This document shows, piece by piece, positions 62,794 through 64,000 of a stretch of 64,000 nucleotides of DNA. The notes under the pieces were generated by a model. It was given only the letters and a program-made list of their open reading frames with translations, was not told the origin of the DNA and made no database searches. Position numbers and translations under genes: made by a program. Where the stretch lies: positions 2,356,001 to 2,420,000 of the forward strand of contig NZ_JAVIWQ010000002.1 in assembly GCF_034313965.1 (NCBI RefSeq). Reading direction: 5' to 3'. Source of the stretch: Herbaspirillum sp. RTI4. GTDB lineage: Bacteria; Pseudomonadota; Gammaproteobacteria; Burkholderiales; Burkholderiaceae_D. Numbering within the stretch: position 1 is the first letter of the stretch; each line of letters begins with the position of its first letter.

Positions 62794-62852
62794 GTTCGTC
62801 TGCCGTCGTCTACTTTAGCCATTTGCCATATTAGCCAACCGAGGCTTGCGCC

Positions 62853-63980
62853 ATGATCAAGACTATCGAATTCGAACGTCCCGCCATGAACACCGGCGGC
62901 AGTTGCACCGCTGAAGCCTGGGCGCGTACTCCGGCAACGCCGACACCCGTTGAGCGTCTCGCCCTCAAAGAGCGCATCAAGGTGCTGCTGAAAGAAAAAA
63001 AAGCAGTGCTGGTGGCGCATTACTACGTTGACGCCGATCTGCAGGATCTGGCTGAAGAAACCGGCGGCTGCGTTTCCGATTCGCTGGAAATGGCGCGCTT
63101 CGGGCGCGATCATGAAGCGCAAACGCTGGTCGTGGCCGGCGTGCGCTTCATGGGCGAAACCGCCAAGATACTGAGCCCGCACAAAACCATCCTGATGCCC
63201 GATCTGGATGCCACCTGTTCGCTCGATCTGGGCTGTCCCGCCGACGAATTCGCCGCCTTCTGCGACGCCCATCCCGACCGCACCGTCGTGGTCTACGCCA
63301 ACACCAGCGCGGCTGTCAAAGCGCGGGCCGACTGGATGGTCACATCCTCCATCGGACTCGACATCGTCGCCCACCTGCATGCGCAGGGCAAAAAAATCCT
63401 GTGGGCGCCGGACAAGCATCTGGGCGGCTACATCCAACAGAAAACCGGTGCCGACATGCTGCTGTGGCAAGGTTCCTGTCTGGTGCATGACGAATTCAAG
63501 GGCGTGGAACTGGAACTGCTGCGCGCCGCACATCCACGGGCCAAGGTGCTGGTGCATCCCGAATCGCCGGCAGCAGTAGTGGCGCAGGCCGATGTGGTCG
63601 GCTCCACCTCACAACTGATCGCCGCCGCGCAATCGCTGGACGCGCCCGAATTCATCGTCGCCACCGACAACGGCATCCTGCACAAGATGCGCATGGCCGC
63701 GCCCGGCAAACACTTCATCGACGCTCCTACCGCCGGCAACAGCGCCACCTGCAAGAGCTGCGCGCATTGCCCGTGGATGGCGATGAACGGCTTGCAAAAC
63801 CTGCTCGACGTTCTCGAAAGCGGCCGCAATCAGATTCAGGTCGAACCAGCAATTGCCGCCAAGGCCGTGCTGTGCATCGACCGCATGCTCGATTTCGCCG
63901 CGCAAAAGAAAGCCAATGTCCGTCCCTCGTCCGATCTGGCGCAGGAACAGAAATTGTTTGCAGGGATTGGCCCGGCCTGA
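62853..63980 (+). CDS. nadA: Quinolinate synthase
   Basis: The 375-aa enzyme makes quinolinate from iminoaspartate and dihydroxyacetone phosphate in NAD synthesis. The conserved cysteines lie in [18 protein letters not shown] and [10 protein letters not shown], supplying the [4Fe-4S] ligands. Length is normal for the long form. An in-frame start at 62886 is possible. It follows the ABC-F gene by 59 bp. Confidence 0.95.
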   Translation: MIKTIEFERPAMNTGGSCTAEAWARTPATPTPVERLALKERIKVLLKEKKAVLVAHYYVDADLQDLAEETGGCVSDSLEMARFGRDHEAQTLVVAGVRFMGETAKILSPHKTILMPDLDATCSLDLGCPADEFAAFCDAHPDRTVVVYANTSAAVKARADWMVTSSIGLDIVAHLHAQGKKILWAPDKHLGGYIQQKTGADMLLWQGSCLVHDEFKGVELELLRAAHPRAKVLVHPESPAAVVAQADVVGSTSQLIAAAQSLDAPEFIVATDNGILHKMRMAAPGKHFIDAPTAGNSATCKSCAHCPWMAMNGLQNLLDVLESGRNQIQVEPAIAAKAVLCIDRMLDFAAQKKANVRPSSDLAQEQKLFAGIGPA

Positions 63981-64000
63981 GCATTGCGCAAGACAATGTC

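Overview
The window reads as chromosomal DNA of a Gram-negative betaproteobacterium, most likely Burkholderiales and probably Oxalobacteraceae. This is an inference from the protein families (RbsBACRKD order, DUF1439, EttA/YbiT-type ABC-F next to nadA, queE-queD-tadA, Burkholderiales-style autotransporters) and from moderate to high GC. No tRNA, rRNA or CRISPR array was found.

Layout. 1-6152: an L-fucose-like sugar module with an aldose dehydrogenase (5' end outside the window), a lactonase, an ABC importer lacking its ATPase and an IclR regulator; a 169-bp MITE-like element sits inside the ABC operon. 6153-6810: gene remnants (porin C-terminus, frameshifted GlxA-type regulator). 6922-12943: a complete ribose-type operon (binding protein, ATPase, permease, LacI regulator, ribokinase, ribose pyranase) behind a perfect 26-bp LacI-type operator. 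12944-16842: an accessory island with an AbiEi antitoxin and a 3'-truncated AbiEii toxin, then an intact-looking HipB-HipA pair. 16842-21123: a hybrid sensor kinase and an HD-GYP response regulator with a possible 34-aa ORF between them. 21579-28946: a light/DNA-repair cluster with three different photolyase/cryptochrome-family proteins plus DUF2256, an epimerase, DUF3429 and an SDR, with a DCC protein divergent. 29449-33674: a chemotaxis receptor, a J-domain protein and an MFS transporter.

33675-53080 is the most unusual region. Two paralogous autotransporters flank a 1114-aa predicted outer-membrane barrel with an Ig-like N-terminal domain and an 1826-aa secreted protein made of about nine Cys-containing DUF11-type repeats that are very similar even at the DNA level. 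Units are separated by very AT-rich leaders, and identical 35-nt terminator hairpins bracket the first autotransporter. The second autotransporter is cut in its barrel by an intact IS1380-family element (17-bp inverted repeats, TTTAA target duplication); precise loss of the element would restore an 802-aa frame. Directly downstream are a TPR protein and a TPR/GT9-like glycosyltransferase homologue that could modify these surface proteins. I regard this locus as the best candidate for an undescribed system: a two-gene outer-membrane barrel plus giant repeat adhesin, with autotransporters and a possible glycosylation pair.

53074-64000 is mostly housekeeping: a lipoprotein hydrolase, an exported argininosuccinate-lyase homologue with a changed active-site residue, a quinone-reductase-like dehydrogenase, a Fic remnant, queE-queD-tadA (tRNA anticodon modification), LD-carboxypeptidase, a DUF1439 protein, an ABC-F ATPase and nadA.
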